Made by a program: the position numbers and the translations under genes. This document shows positions 1 to 8,359 of a stretch of DNA of 47,557 nt, piece after piece. The stretch spans positions 1-47,557 of the forward strand of contig JAADGH010000182.1 in the NCBI GenBank assembly GCA_013152475.1, written 5' to 3'. Under the pieces are notes generated by a model, which had not been told where the DNA came from, did not search any database, and saw nothing but the letters and a program-made list of their open reading frames with translations. How positions within the stretch are numbered: the first letter of the stretch is position 1; the number at the start of each line of letters is the position of its first letter. This DNA is from Planctomycetota bacterium (GTDB taxonomy: Bacteria; Planctomycetota; Brocadiia; JAADGH01).

Positions 1-104
1 CGTTCGAAATCGTCGTCATCGAGAAAGACCCTTTGTCGGTTGTTGCCCCGCGTGGTGATGTGATACAGCCCCCCGGCAAACGACACCCTCAGCGGATAAC
101 CCAT
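1..104 (-). CDS. REP-associated (IS200-like, Y1) transposase, N-terminal fragment cut by window edge
   Basis: The reverse strand from ATG 104 reads MGYPLRVSFAGGLYHITTRG, then NNRQRVFLDDDDF. This is the hallmark opening of REP-associated tyrosine transposases (Y1_Tnp), in which the GLYHITTRGN segment leads into the HUH catalytic core. A very strong ribosome site (AAGGAGGG, 113-120) lies 8 nt before the ATG. A possible promoter is TTGATA (174-179) and TAGCAT (152-157) with a 16 bp spacer. The HUH pair and the catalytic Tyr would lie outside the window, so I cannot say whether the gene is intact. Such enzymes act on short palindromic REP/BIME DNA. I saw no REP palindromes with a flanking GTAG motif in this window. 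Confidence 0.85.
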   Translation of the reverse strand, partial: MGYPLRVSFAGGLYHITTRGNNRQRVFLDDDDFE

Positions 105-190
105 TGCGCGTTCCCTCCTTTACGTAGGTATGGTCTGTTTATTCCCACAATATGCTACCATACAGCATCTGGATATCAAGAACTATTTCA

Positions 191-215
191 TAACATATAG
201 TAATATTGTATGTTA
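191..215. promoter_or_regulatory. Operator-like perfect dyad in the RAYT/heparinase intergenic region
   Basis: Two perfect 7 bp inverted arms, TAACATA (191-197) and TATGTTA (209-215), are separated by 11 bp in an AT-rich island unlike the surrounding GC-rich DNA. The right arm overlaps a candidate -35 TTGTAT (206-211) that has a -10 TATTAT (230-235) 18 bp further on, upstream of the lyase start at 312. The 25 bp span is typical of a dimeric repressor site. The regulator is not identifiable here. Confidence 0.4.
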
Positions 216-311
216 CATATACCGGATATTATTATTCGAAGAATTGCACTTGATTTTACACCGACGTCGGCGTATCCCCCTGTGTGGCATACATCCCCAT
301 GGAAAATCGAC

Positions 312-2645
312 ATGAAAGAGCATCGACATCCCCATCCGCACAAGGACCCGCGCCAGCCCCGGAACGGTGAAAGGCCGGAAACGAACCCATCGCTGTTTGC
401 CTGGAAGCCGACACCGTCAGCGGAACGATTTCGTTTGGTCGTCGCGCGTGATGAGTCGTTCAACGATGTTCACCTTGATCTCAGCGACCTATCCGAGCCG
501 GCATTCCTGCCGGAGAAGGCGTTCGCCCCCGGACGGTACTTCTGGAGATGGTCGGATGGAACGTCCGAGTCGGAGGTTTTCTGCTTCGAAGTCACCACCG
601 ACTCAACCGTCGTCGAGGTCCCGCCCGCTGTGGAGTGGCTGAAACGCCTCCCGAAGGCGCACCCTCGCATCTATGTCGGTCCCGATGACATCTCGGAACT
701 CAGAAGGTCTATCACCACCAGCCGCGCGGATGCATGGGCAGAGCTCAAGGGCAACGCCGATGCCCTGCTCCACGAATCCCAGGAAATCGAGGAGCCTCCT
801 TTTCTCCCGTCCTGGCGGGAGAACTACAAGGCGGCCTATCAAATCTGGCGCCCGATCCTTTGGAACAGTCGACGCTTCGTCCGCGGGGCCGAGGCGCTCG
901 CTCTGGCCTATCTCACAAGCGGCGACGAGAGGTACGCCCGAGCCGCATGCCAGCGAATGGTGTCGATCTCGAAGTGGGACCCCGAGGGGTCGAGCCACAT
1001 CGGCCACAACGACGAGGCGCACATGTCGGTCATCTGGGATGGCTCGAAAGTGTGCGACTGGGTCTGGGATCAATTTATCGACGAGGAGCGCACGCTCGTC
1101 ATTGAGCAATTCCGGCGCCGCGGTCAGATCACCTACAAATACATGCACGATCAAGGGTCCTATGGGGTAACACGCTTCGACTCCCACGCCGGACGCGAGA
1201 TCGTGTTCCTGGCGCTAATCGCGTTCGTCTTTCACGAGGAGATTCCCGAGGCAAAGACATGGCTCGAGTGGCTCCGCCCCGTACTCTGCGGCATCTGGCC
1301 TATCTGGGCCGGCGACGACGGCGCATGGGCCGAAGGGCCGTCATACGGCCTGGCCTATGTGAGCATCATGACCATGTTCGCCACGGCGCTCAAGCGCGGC
1401 GCGGGAACCGACCTCTACCAGCGCCCCTTCTGGAAGGGCCATGCCCGCTGGCGGCAATGGTGCCTGCCGCCCTATGCGGAGTGGATCGGCTTCGGCGACC
1501 ACTCCGAGCGGTGGGCGCGGACGTGGAACATGAATGCGGACCTCGTGGACATCATCGTGCGGGAGACCGGCTCCGGCGAGTTCGCCGGGTACGTCGATGC
1601 GTTTCGGAAGGAAGCGAAGCTGTGCGAGTCCAGCCCCGAGCGTGAGATGCCTGGCGTGAACTCCCTTATCTTTCTCTTGGACAAGCCGGGGAACGAAGGA
1701 AGGATACCGAGGAGCGAGTACATCTCCCGGGTCTTCCCGGCCGCAGGGTGGGCATCCATTCGGACGCATATCGACGATCCGTCCAAGGATGTCGCGTTCA
1801 TCTTTCGGTCGTCACCCTACGGCGCCATCAGCCATTCGCACGCGAACAACAACGATTTCGTCATCCATGTCGCAGGCAAGGTCATGGCCATGCCGAGCGG
1901 CTATTATGCCGGCTACGGCTCGGACCATCACGCGCACTGGGTGTGGCACACGAAGTCGCACAACTGCGTCACGCTGTCCGACGCCGGGCAGCTCATGCGC
2001 TCGCACGAATCGACCGGGGCCGTAGAGAATGCCTTCGAAGACGAGCGCATCGTTTACTTTTGCGGAAATGCGGACGCGAGCTACAGCGACCGGGCAAGGC
2101 GCTGTCGGCGGCATGTAATCTTCCTGAAACCCCAGAACGCATTCGTCCTGATCGACCAGTTCGTCCCGCTCCCGGGCATCGCGTCCGCCCTCCAGTGGAA
2201 CATTCATTCGTGGTGCGAGTTTCAGGTGGACGAGGAGCGGCGGACGTTCCGTATCGAGCGCGAAGGCAGTTCACTCGAAGGCCACTTCATGTATCAGCAC
2301 AACGCCTTCTTCTCGCTCAGCGAAGGGTGGGATCCCCCGCCGCTCGAGGTCAAGAACAACGCCCAATGGCATCAGCAGTATCACCTTCGCTTCACCATCT
2401 CGGCGATGGGCGGACGGAACCTCGGCGTAGTGCTCTGTCCGGAACACGCAACGCTCCCACCGCCGAAGGTCGCGACGGAACGGTCGGGCAAGGCGGAAAT
2501 CGCCCGCATCGGCGGCGCCCTCGTTGGTGTGAACCAAAACGGAACGATGGAGCTCGACGGCCACCGGTCCAATGCCCTGGCGGTTCTTGTGGTGGATGGA
2601 GGGCGATATGAGGTGCGGGAAGACGGCGTTCATACGATGCCTTGA
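312..2645 (+). CDS. Heparinase II/III-like polysaccharide lyase (DUF4962-type)
   Basis: 777 residues from ATG 312. The frame stays open back to 210, but the conserved sequence begins at MKEHRHPHPHKDPRQP. The N-terminal 110 residues look like the Fn3-like domain of DUF4962 proteins. An alpha/alpha-toroid follows, then a beta-sheet domain with the family signature SHSHANNNDFVI near residue 510 and HTKSHNCVTLSD about 45 residues later, equivalent to the H..F/HN motif of heparinase II. Family members cleave uronic-acid polysaccharides by beta-elimination. No signal peptide is visible at either start, unlike the paralogue at 33831, so it may act in the cytoplasm on oligosaccharides or be exported otherwise. 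Substrate unknown. Confidence 0.88.
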   Translation: MKEHRHPHPHKDPRQPRNGERPETNPSLFAWKPTPSAERFRLVVARDESFNDVHLDLSDLSEPAFLPEKAFAPGRYFWRWSDGTSESEVFCFEVTTDSTVVEVPPAVEWLKRLPKAHPRIYVGPDDISELRRSITTSRADAWAELKGNADALLHESQEIEEPPFLPSWRENYKAAYQIWRPILWNSRRFVRGAEALALAYLTSGDERYARAACQRMVSISKWDPEGSSHIGHNDEAHMSVIWDGSKVCDWVWDQFIDEERTLVIEQFRRRGQITYKYMHDQGSYGVTRFDSHAGREIVFLALIAFVFHEEIPEAKTWLEWLRPVLCGIWPIWAGDDGAWAEGPSYGLAYVSIMTMFATALKRGAGTDLYQRPFWKGHARWRQWCLPPYAEWIGFGDHSERWARTWNMNADLVDIIVRETGSGEFAGYVDAFRKEAKLCESSPEREMPGVNSLIFLLDKPGNEGRIPRSEYISRVFPAAGWASIRTHIDDPSKDVAFIFRSSPYGAISHSHANNNDFVIHVAGKVMAMPSGYYAGYGSDHHAHWVWHTKSHNCVTLSDAGQLMRSHESTGAVENAFEDERIVYFCGNADASYSDRARRCRRHVIFLKPQNAFVLIDQFVPLPGIASALQWNIHSWCEFQVDEERRTFRIEREGSSLEGHFMYQHNAFFSLSEGWDPPPLEVKNNAQWHQQYHLRFTISAMGGRNLGVVLCPEHATLPPPKVATERSGKAEIARIGGALVGVNQNGTMELDGHRSNALAVLVVDGGRYEVREDGVHTMP

Positions 2646-2670
2646 CAGTAAGGCCAGCGAGTGGTAGGAT
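2642..2670 (+). promoter_or_regulatory. Sigma70-type promoter for the small membrane protein
   Basis: TTGACA (2642-2647), 17 bp, TAGGAT (2665-2670). The -35 is built over the TGA stop of the lyase gene. Transcription would start near 2677, about 50 nt before the next ORF. Confidence 0.55.
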
Positions 2671-2727
2671 GACGGAGCGTGAAGTATTTGCTAATGTAAA
2701 CCCTGGCCGGTCAAACCCCTTTCCGCG

Positions 2728-3150
2728 ATGACGGAAGAAGACAACGAACCGAGGGAAAGTGTCGACTACGAGCTGCCGGAGTCTCACTTGCAGGTTCGGG
2801 GCGAGTGTCTTGTGAAGACGACGGACAAAGGGGTACCCATGTCGAGTGTCCAGTTGAGCGAGATCCGCGAACTGACAGTCGGCCGGTCGGTGCACTGGGG
2901 GAACGTTCTTTTCGGCATGATCCTTCTCGGAATGGCGGCGGCTGCATTTTACTTCATCCGGAGTGAGGGATGGCGCTGGGGCATCACCATCGTAGTCGGC
3001 CTGTTGGGCCTCATTGTGCTGATGATCGTGCTGGATACCCTCCTCACGGTGAAGACCAATTACGGTTCGCTTCGCTTCCAGTTGAAGGACGAGCGCGACG
3101 ACATCGACGCATTCCTCTTGACGCTCGAAAGGCTCCGGAAGCGACGGTAA
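2728..3150 (+). CDS. Small two-helix membrane protein of unknown function
   Basis: 140 residues. An acidic N-terminus (TEEDNEPRES) is followed by a basic/beta segment around residues 35-55 and two hydrophobic helices at about 60-76 and 84-104. The C-terminal soluble stretch runs TNYGSLRFQLKDERDDIDAF. The layout, with a membrane pair next to a sequence resembling a PH-like fold that ends in a short helix, recalls DUF6232-type bacterial PH-like membrane proteins, but I do not recognise it firmly. The ATG at 2728 has no good ribosome site. The internal ATG at 2839, after AAAGGGGTACCC, is a credible alternative start giving 103 residues. It is convergent with the isomerase gene, with 9 bp between them. 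Confidence 0.7.
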   Translation: MTEEDNEPRESVDYELPESHLQVRGECLVKTTDKGVPMSSVQLSEIRELTVGRSVHWGNVLFGMILLGMAAAAFYFIRSEGWRWGITIVVGLLGLIVLMIVLDTLLTVKTNYGSLRFQLKDERDDIDAFLLTLERLRKRR

Positions 3151-3159
3151 CTTCGGGCA

Positions 3160-3996
3160 TCAGCGGGCGATTCCCGCCTCTTCCATCGCCTTGCTCAGGA
3201 CATCGAAGCAGAACTGCGCCGCCTGGTAAGGCTCGTAGTCCGGCCGGTTCGAAACCATGCCGCTGACCTCGACGGTGATGAAATCATCCCAGCCCGCATC
3301 GGCCATGGCTTTGAAGTAGGCCGCGTAGTCGAAGTCCCCCTCGCCCGGCAGGAGGAACTTCACCTTGCCGTCCACCATGCGCCCGTCCTTGACGTGGGTG
3401 TGCACGGCGTGGGGGACGAGGACCGGCACGCACTGGTCGATGGTCATATCGACTACGGCAAAGTGGCTGATGTCGAAATTCACTTTAATGGAAGGATGCT
3501 TCATGTTGTCCATCACCCACACGGCCTTCTCGGGCACGTCGAACTGCCCGCCGACGTGGGGCTCGATGGCGAAGACGACGCCAAGCTCCTCCGCAATCTT
3601 GGCGTAGTCGCCAAGCCGCCGGACCAGCTCCTCGCGGAAGTCTTCCCACGGTCCCTTGCCGCCGCCCATAGTGCTGGTGACTACGGGAGTCCGGCCCACG
3701 GTCAGATCGGCGGAGAGCTGCGCCGCCTTGCGGAACTCCTTCAGGTTCTGCTCGTGCAGGCCCTCCTCGTCGCCCATAACCTTGAGCAGCAACATAATGG
3801 ACGGGACGGCCATGCCATGCTCCTGCAACAAATCTCTGAGCTTCTCTCGACGCGCCGCGTCCATTTTGTCCGGGTCGGCGCAGAAGCGATCGATCGCCGT
3901 GATCTCCAGCCCCTCATACCCGATCTCCGCCAAACGCGGCGCCGCGTCCTCCGGCATCACACCCGGCAGACCATACGTCCCATAGGCGAGCTTCAT
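3160..3996 (-). CDS. Sugar phosphate isomerase/epimerase-like TIM barrel
   Basis: 278 residues of the xylose isomerase/AP endonuclease 2 fold. It opens MKLAYGTYGLPG with IGYEGLEI at strand 2. Metal-ligand segments include VVFAIEPHVG, KVNFDISHF, HTHVKDGR and FITVEVSGM, matching the Glu-Asp-His-Glu set of the family. ATG 3996 is preferred over an in-frame GTG at 4005 because GGAGAGGAG lies 11 nt upstream of the ATG but only 2 nt from the GTG. The start overlaps the stop of the upstream dehydrogenase as ATGA, so the two are translationally coupled. It probably interconverts a keto/aldo sugar or inositol-type intermediate. The substrate cannot be read from sequence. Confidence 0.88.
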   Translation of the reverse strand: MKLAYGTYGLPGVMPEDAAPRLAEIGYEGLEITAIDRFCADPDKMDAARREKLRDLLQEHGMAVPSIMLLLKVMGDEEGLHEQNLKEFRKAAQLSADLTVGRTPVVTSTMGGGKGPWEDFREELVRRLGDYAKIAEELGVVFAIEPHVGGQFDVPEKAVWVMDNMKHPSIKVNFDISHFAVVDMTIDQCVPVLVPHAVHTHVKDGRMVDGKVKFLLPGEGDFDYAAYFKAMADAGWDDFITVEVSGMVSNRPDYEPYQAAQFCFDVLSKAMEEAGIAR

Positions 3997-5012
3997 CTCT
4001 TGCACATCTCCTCTCCAGTCCAGTCAAAAATAACACCGAGATATTCGTTTTTGCGATTCATCAATCCATCGAAGGCCTGCTCGGCCTGTTCGGGTTTCAG
4101 CACATGCGTCACCAGCGGTCCCGTCTTGAGGCGACCGTCGGCCATCATGCGAAAGATAATCTCGGCGTTTCGCTTCATTGAGTGTTTCGAGTAGCCGTCG
4201 GGATAGAGCGGGAAGCGCCACTCGTGCGCGCCCTTCATCGTCACGCAACCGTGGTCGCGCCAGAGGTGGACGGCGTTGAGCAGCGGCACAACATCCGTCT
4301 GATGTTCGCCGCGCGGTGAGCCAAGCAGGATCACCTCGCCCTGCTTCGCGTTCACCGATGTGACCAGATCCATCACAACAGGATTGCCCGTCGCTTCGAT
4401 AACGTACTCGACACCGTGTCCGCAGGAAAACTCCATCACCTTCGCCGGCGCCTCTTTCTCCGCTGGGTTGACCGTCGCCGCGACGCCGCATGCCCGCGCC
4501 GCCTCCAACCGCGCCTCGACGGTGTCGGCCACGATGACCTCCACGCCGGAGTTTTTCAGAAACTGCGCGCAGAAGTTCCCCACCAGCCCCATGCCGGTAA
4601 CAAGCGCCCTGTCGCCGAGTTCCGGTTTGGCAACCCGCACCGCCGTGATCGCCACGAGGGCAAGACCGATCAAGGGCGCATGGCATAGGTCCACTCCATC
4701 GGGAACTTTGGCGCACATCTTCGTCGCCTTTGCGTGGCTCACGTGCGTCGTATGGGTAAACACATTGTCGCCCGGCCGGAAGTCCTCCACCTTTTCTCCG
4801 ACCTCAACCACTTCGCCGACGGCCCGGTTGCCGGGAATGAAAGGGTATTTCACGTCCTGCAAGCCGGTGTATTTCGCCAGCTCCGTCCCCGCGCTGACGG
4901 CGGAGTACAGCGTGCGAATCAACACATCGTCTGGGCCGACAGGCAGATCCCTCTCGACCTCTTGATAAACAACTTTACCGACTTCGGGAAAGCAAATTTG
5001 ACGAATCTTCAT
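3993..5012 (-). CDS. Zinc-type alcohol/polyol dehydrogenase-like oxidoreductase (MDR family)
   Basis: 339 residues. The GroES-like N-terminal half carries YSAVSAGTELAKYTG and PGNRAVGEVVEVGEKVEDFRPGD. The Rossmann half carries ALVTGMGLVGNFCAQ with a variant GxGxxG and an acidic VADT for NAD binding. The structural-zinc four-cysteine loop is absent. The SAGTE motif resembles the sorbitol/threonine-dehydrogenase-like and bi-domain oxidoreductases that act on secondary sugar alcohols. Coupling to the downstream isomerase (ATGA overlap at 3993-3996) suggests consecutive steps: oxidation of a sugar alcohol or inositol, then isomerisation. It has its own promoter at 5057-5085. Confidence 0.87.
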   Translation of the reverse strand: MKIRQICFPEVGKVVYQEVERDLPVGPDDVLIRTLYSAVSAGTELAKYTGLQDVKYPFIPGNRAVGEVVEVGEKVEDFRPGDNVFTHTTHVSHAKATKMCAKVPDGVDLCHAPLIGLALVAITAVRVAKPELGDRALVTGMGLVGNFCAQFLKNSGVEVIVADTVEARLEAARACGVAATVNPAEKEAPAKVMEFSCGHGVEYVIEATGNPVVMDLVTSVNAKQGEVILLGSPRGEHQTDVVPLLNAVHLWRDHGCVTMKGAHEWRFPLYPDGYSKHSMKRNAEIIFRMMADGRLKTGPLVTHVLKPEQAEQAFDGLMNRKNEYLGVIFDWTGEEMCKR

Positions 5013-5056
5013 CTACCCGTCCACTTCAACAAAACGTCGATACCCAAACGGGGCGG

Positions 5057-5085
5057 ATTGTATCACAGCACTCAGGCTGCGGCAA
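5057..5085 (-). promoter_or_regulatory. Sigma70-type promoter of the dehydrogenase-isomerase pair
   Basis: On the minus strand, TTGCCG (5080-5085), 17 bp, TACAAT (5057-5062), with TG one base upstream of the -10 (extended -10). The -35 lies inside the 3' end of the EamA gene. Transcription would start near 5050, about 38 nt before ATG 5012. Confidence 0.5.
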
Positions 5086-5965
5086 TCAGAATCACGCCGA
5101 GCACAATCAACACCGATGCAATGACCCGCAATTTGCCATACGCCTCCTTCAGGAAAACAACCCCCAACAGCACCCCGAAGACCACCGACGACTGGCGGAT
5201 GGAAACGATGTAGCCCACTTTCTCCGTTTCCATCACAAACAAGATCAGGCTGTATGACGCAAAGGTCATGAGCCCGCCGAGGAATGCCAACTTCCATTCC
5301 CGCCGCCCCACGACCATAATCCGCCGCATCGGGAAGCGGACAAAAACCGTAACCCCATACCCAATAAACGATAACGATGCAATGGCAAGATAAAACACAA
5401 TCGGCCGATACCATTTCGGCAAGCCGGATGAAGCGTGGAACGCCGCCATGCCCGCCTTGTCCACCAGCGAATACCCCACCACCGTCGACAGGGTCATGAA
5501 CGCCCAGATGGCGTCGTGTCGTTTCAGGTAGGCAAGAATCCCGGCGAGATCGGATGCGCCATCACGGAACTGGAGGAGGTAGATTGAGATCACGATCAGC
5601 ACAATCCCCGCCACGCCCTGCACCGACGGCACCTCTCCCAAAAAAAAGAAGGCCAGGATCGGCACAATGCCGGAGGCGGAGCGGGCGATGGGATAGACGT
5701 AGCTGATATCGCCGGAAGCATACGCCGCGCCGAGGGAGTACCAATAAACCACATGGACCAAGCCCGATGCGATGATGAACATCCAGACACGCAGGGATAC
5801 GTCGCCGGGGAACTTGGCGGTGAACACGATCGCCGTGAGGACGCACGTCGCGACGCCCTTCCACAACAGGAATATCTGCGGTGACCGGCTCGCTTTTGTG
5901 AAAAAATTCCACGACGCATGAAGTAGCGCCGATAGGATGACCAAGAGAACAAAATACGGTTTCAC
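5072..5965 (-). CDS. EamA/DMT-superfamily permease
   Basis: 297 residues with about ten hydrophobic helices in two repeats. The first begins MKPYFVLLVILSALLHASWNFFTK, where the HASWN segment is typical of EamA transporters. Helices 3-5 contain YVYPIARSASGIVPI, and the second repeat ends GVLLGVVFLKEAYGKLRV, the usual FLGE/KE turn. Inner-membrane drug/metabolite exporters or importers; substrate unknown. The ribosome site GAGGAACT lies just upstream. The position upstream of a sugar dehydrogenase and isomerase would fit export or uptake of a small sugar or polyol, which is inference only. Confidence 0.9.
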   Translation of the reverse strand: MKPYFVLLVILSALLHASWNFFTKASRSPQIFLLWKGVATCVLTAIVFTAKFPGDVSLRVWMFIIASGLVHVVYWYSLGAAYASGDISYVYPIARSASGIVPILAFFFLGEVPSVQGVAGIVLIVISIYLLQFRDGASDLAGILAYLKRHDAIWAFMTLSTVVGYSLVDKAGMAAFHASSGLPKWYRPIVFYLAIASLSFIGYGVTVFVRFPMRRIMVVGRREWKLAFLGGLMTFASYSLILFVMETEKVGYIVSIRQSSVVFGVLLGVVFLKEAYGKLRVIASVLIVLGVILIAAA

Positions 5966-6001
5966 ATAGTTCCTCTCACACAGAACAGGAGCAGAGCAGT
6001 G

Positions 6002-6010
6002 ATTTTAACA
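6002..6010 (-). promoter_or_regulatory. Extended -10 upstream of the EamA gene
   Basis: The minus strand reads TGTTAAAAT (extended -10 with TAAAAT at 6002-6007), about 37 nt before ATG 5965. No good -35 at 17 bp, as is usual for extended -10 sites. Confidence 0.35.
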
Positions 6011-6059
6011 TGCCCACGAGACGGTTCCACAAAAAACTCGTGCGGCAGCGCAGAGGAGA

Positions 6060-6068
6060 TGGTATAGT
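6060..6068 (+). promoter_or_regulatory. Extended -10 upstream of the 283-residue protein/sulfatase operon
   Basis: TGGTATAGT (TATAGT at 6063-6068) lies about 34 nt before the chosen ATG 6102. It is divergent from the EamA promoter within the same 130 bp gap. Confidence 0.35.
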
Positions 6069-6101
6069 TCATGGTGTTCATGGACCCGTGGAGGGATGAG
6101 C

Positions 6102-6953
6102 ATGGCAAAGCAAAACACAAAAAAGAAAAAGCAGAAGCAGCCATGGCGAAGGAAAGACCCCACCCGTTCCAAGCCTCTGTCACTCGATGCGCTGAAGGAA
6201 TACGGCGCGCTGGAAGGCTTCGAGCCGCCAGAGGGAGACTTTGATCCAACCGGCGCATGGGACCACCTCTATCGGTTCTGGCTCGTGGGGAACCCGTGGC
6301 AACAGTACCGCGGCTTCTTCCAAGTCACACGCAGCGCCCCAGCGGAAGGCTCGCTGAAACTATGCGTCAACCGATCCATCCTGCTGAGCCAGCATCCGGC
6401 CTTTCACAATACCGAAATTCAGATGACGTGCGCCGCCGACGCCCTCTGCACACCCCGATCATGGGAGCTGAAGGCCGAGACGCGCGACATCCACGGGAAA
6501 CCCTTCGACGAATCACGCGTCGAGGAATCGGCATCGGTGCACGGTGGAACGATAACGACCAAGCGCAACGGCCGCGACCTGACCCGGACCATTCCGACAC
6601 CGTTCACGTCGGACTTCTCGCTCCTCGACGTCGTTCAGCGTCTGCCGAAGGGCGACACGAAGCCGATCGAGTTCGCTCTCCTGCAAGAGATGGACGAGAT
6701 CAAGGAGGACCAGTCCCTATCCTATCGAGAGAAACTGGACTTCGAGATCGGCGGCAGGACGCTGCCCCTCCACTGCTACCAGCAGATCGGTCGGGGACTG
6801 CTGCCCTACCGCTACTATGTCGACGATCATGGCCGCCTCCTGTTCGCCTTCAGCGCGGTTCGGGCCTACATCTACGACCCGAAGGCCCGCCAGCAGCAAA
6901 GAAAGTCCGTCGACTGGCTCATCACCAAGGAGAAAAGGAGGCGCAAGAAATGA
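6102..6953 (+). CDS. Unknown basic-tailed protein translationally coupled to a sulfatase
   Basis: 283 residues from ATG 6102. GGAGGG is 6 nt upstream of this ATG but abuts the earlier in-frame ATG 6096. The N-terminus is a lysine-rich stretch (KKKKQKQPWRRK) and the C-terminus is again basic (TKEKRRRKK). Between them lies a beta-rich region with WLVGNPWQQYRGFFQVTRS and FRY-like strands such as GRGLLPYRYYVDDHGRLLFA. No signal peptide, membrane helix or catalytic motif is evident. The stop overlaps the sulfatase start as ATGA (6950-6953), so the two are made together. The body resembles beta-sheet proteins seen beside planctomycetal sulfatases, but I cannot name a family. Confidence 0.8.
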   Translation: MAKQNTKKKKQKQPWRRKDPTRSKPLSLDALKEYGALEGFEPPEGDFDPTGAWDHLYRFWLVGNPWQQYRGFFQVTRSAPAEGSLKLCVNRSILLSQHPAFHNTEIQMTCAADALCTPRSWELKAETRDIHGKPFDESRVEESASVHGGTITTKRNGRDLTRTIPTPFTSDFSLLDVVQRLPKGDTKPIEFALLQEMDEIKEDQSLSYREKLDFEIGGRTLPLHCYQQIGRGLLPYRYYVDDHGRLLFAFSAVRAYIYDPKARQQQRKSVDWLITKEKRRRKK

Positions 6954-8350
6954 AGAAGCCGTCTACCGGAATCTCCCGACGACAGTTCCTGAAAGCCGGT
7001 GCAGTCGGCGGCGCGGCGCTCATCACACGATCTTCTCCTGCACAGGATGCAAAACCGACCCACGCCGACACACGCCCGAATATCCTCCTCGTCATCACCG
7101 ACCAACAGGGCCTGGATACGCTCTCCGGCCTCGGCTGCGCAGGCATCAAGACGCCAAACATGGATCGCGTCGCGCGCGGCGGCATCAGCTTCGTGCAGTC
7201 CCACAGCACCAACCCCCTCTGCTCCCCCGCACGCAGCAGCATCTTCACGGGCCGTCCCACGCTGGAGACAGGCGTCGTGGTCAACGACATTCCCATCCGC
7301 GAGTCCGTTCCCAACCTGGGCCAATGGCTGGGGCAGAACGGCTACGACCCCGTTTACATAGGCAAGTGGCATATCCCTCACAGCTTCACCTTCGACATCA
7401 AGGGGTTCAATGTCATCCCGGCGGGCCTCGGCGGACAGGGCACGCTCGGCGATGCCACGATCTCCCGTGCAGCGGAGGGCTATCTGCTCAATCGCAAACA
7501 CAAGAAACCTTTCTTTCTCGTAGCATCGTTTCTCCAGCCGCACGACATCTGCCAGTACGTCAGCATGCACAAAAAGGCGCCGGACAATCTCCCCTATCCC
7601 AGCATTGCGAACGAGCTGCCACCCCTGCCGCCAAACTTCAAATTCGATAAACGGGAACCCGAAACGATCCGGAAAAGACGGAAACTCACCTGGTCTGAGG
7701 AACAGTGGCGCTACTACATCTGGAGCTACTACCGCATGGTGGAGGAGGTCGACGCTGAGGTGGGGCGCGTCCTGGATGCACTGCAACTCGCCGGCGAGGT
7801 CGACAACACCATCGTGATCTTCACCGCCGACCACGGCGAGGGCCGCGGGCGACATCAGATGGTCGTGAAGAATTACCTTTACGAGGAGGCGCTGAAAGTC
7901 CCACTGATTGTCTCGTGTCCCACCCGAATGAACAAGGGCATTCGCGATGAAACCCACCTCGTCTCCGGTGTGGACATTGTGCCCACCGTGTGCGACTACG
8001 TCGGGATCAAGCCGCCGGAGGGCATGCGCGGGAAGAGCCTGCGCCCTCTACTCGAAGGGAAGGCGACGCCCTGGCATGAGTTCGTCGCAGCGGAGGTCAC
8101 GCTCACCGGCCGCATGATCCGCACGCCGCGCTACAAATACATCATGTATAAGGGCGACCCGGTCGAGCAAATCTTCGATATGAAAGAAGATCCGTGGGAG
8201 ACAAAGAACCTGGCCCCCGACCCGGCCCACGCCGACACGCTGGCGGCGCATCGCAAGCTGCTCGCGGAGTGGGAAGGAAGCCTCGACGTGGCACCGGTGT
8301 CCGAGAAAATCCAACAGAGGATCGACAGATGGTCGAAGAAAAAGACATGA
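6950..8350 (+). CDS. Tat-exported formylglycine-dependent sulfatase
   Basis: 466 residues. The true start is ATG 6950, with AAGGAGG 9 nt upstream and ATGA overlap with the preceding gene; the frame is open much further upstream. The twin-arginine signal SRRQFLKA occupies residues 9-16. The sulfatase fold begins RPNILLVITDQQG (metal Asp at 51). The catalytic motif C-S-P-A-R has Cys91, which would be matured to formylglycine. Also present are GKWHIPH and TADHGEGRGRHQM. It is shorter than many choline-type sulfatases but complete. It would remove sulfate esters from polysaccharide fragments in the periplasm or outside. No formylglycine-generating enzyme lies in this window. Confidence 0.94.
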   Translation: MKKPSTGISRRQFLKAGAVGGAALITRSSPAQDAKPTHADTRPNILLVITDQQGLDTLSGLGCAGIKTPNMDRVARGGISFVQSHSTNPLCSPARSSIFTGRPTLETGVVVNDIPIRESVPNLGQWLGQNGYDPVYIGKWHIPHSFTFDIKGFNVIPAGLGGQGTLGDATISRAAEGYLLNRKHKKPFFLVASFLQPHDICQYVSMHKKAPDNLPYPSIANELPPLPPNFKFDKREPETIRKRRKLTWSEEQWRYYIWSYYRMVEEVDAEVGRVLDALQLAGEVDNTIVIFTADHGEGRGRHQMVVKNYLYEEALKVPLIVSCPTRMNKGIRDETHLVSGVDIVPTVCDYVGIKPPEGMRGKSLRPLLEGKATPWHEFVAAEVTLTGRMIRTPRYKYIMYKGDPVEQIFDMKEDPWETKNLAPDPAHADTLAAHRKLLAEWEGSLDVAPVSEKIQQRIDRWSKKKT

Positions 8351-8359
8351 GGTGCGCTA

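Noticed and set aside
6257..6949. Upstream extension of the sulfatase frame
   Set aside because: It overlaps the coupled upstream gene in another frame. The Tat signal and ribosome site place the start at 6950.
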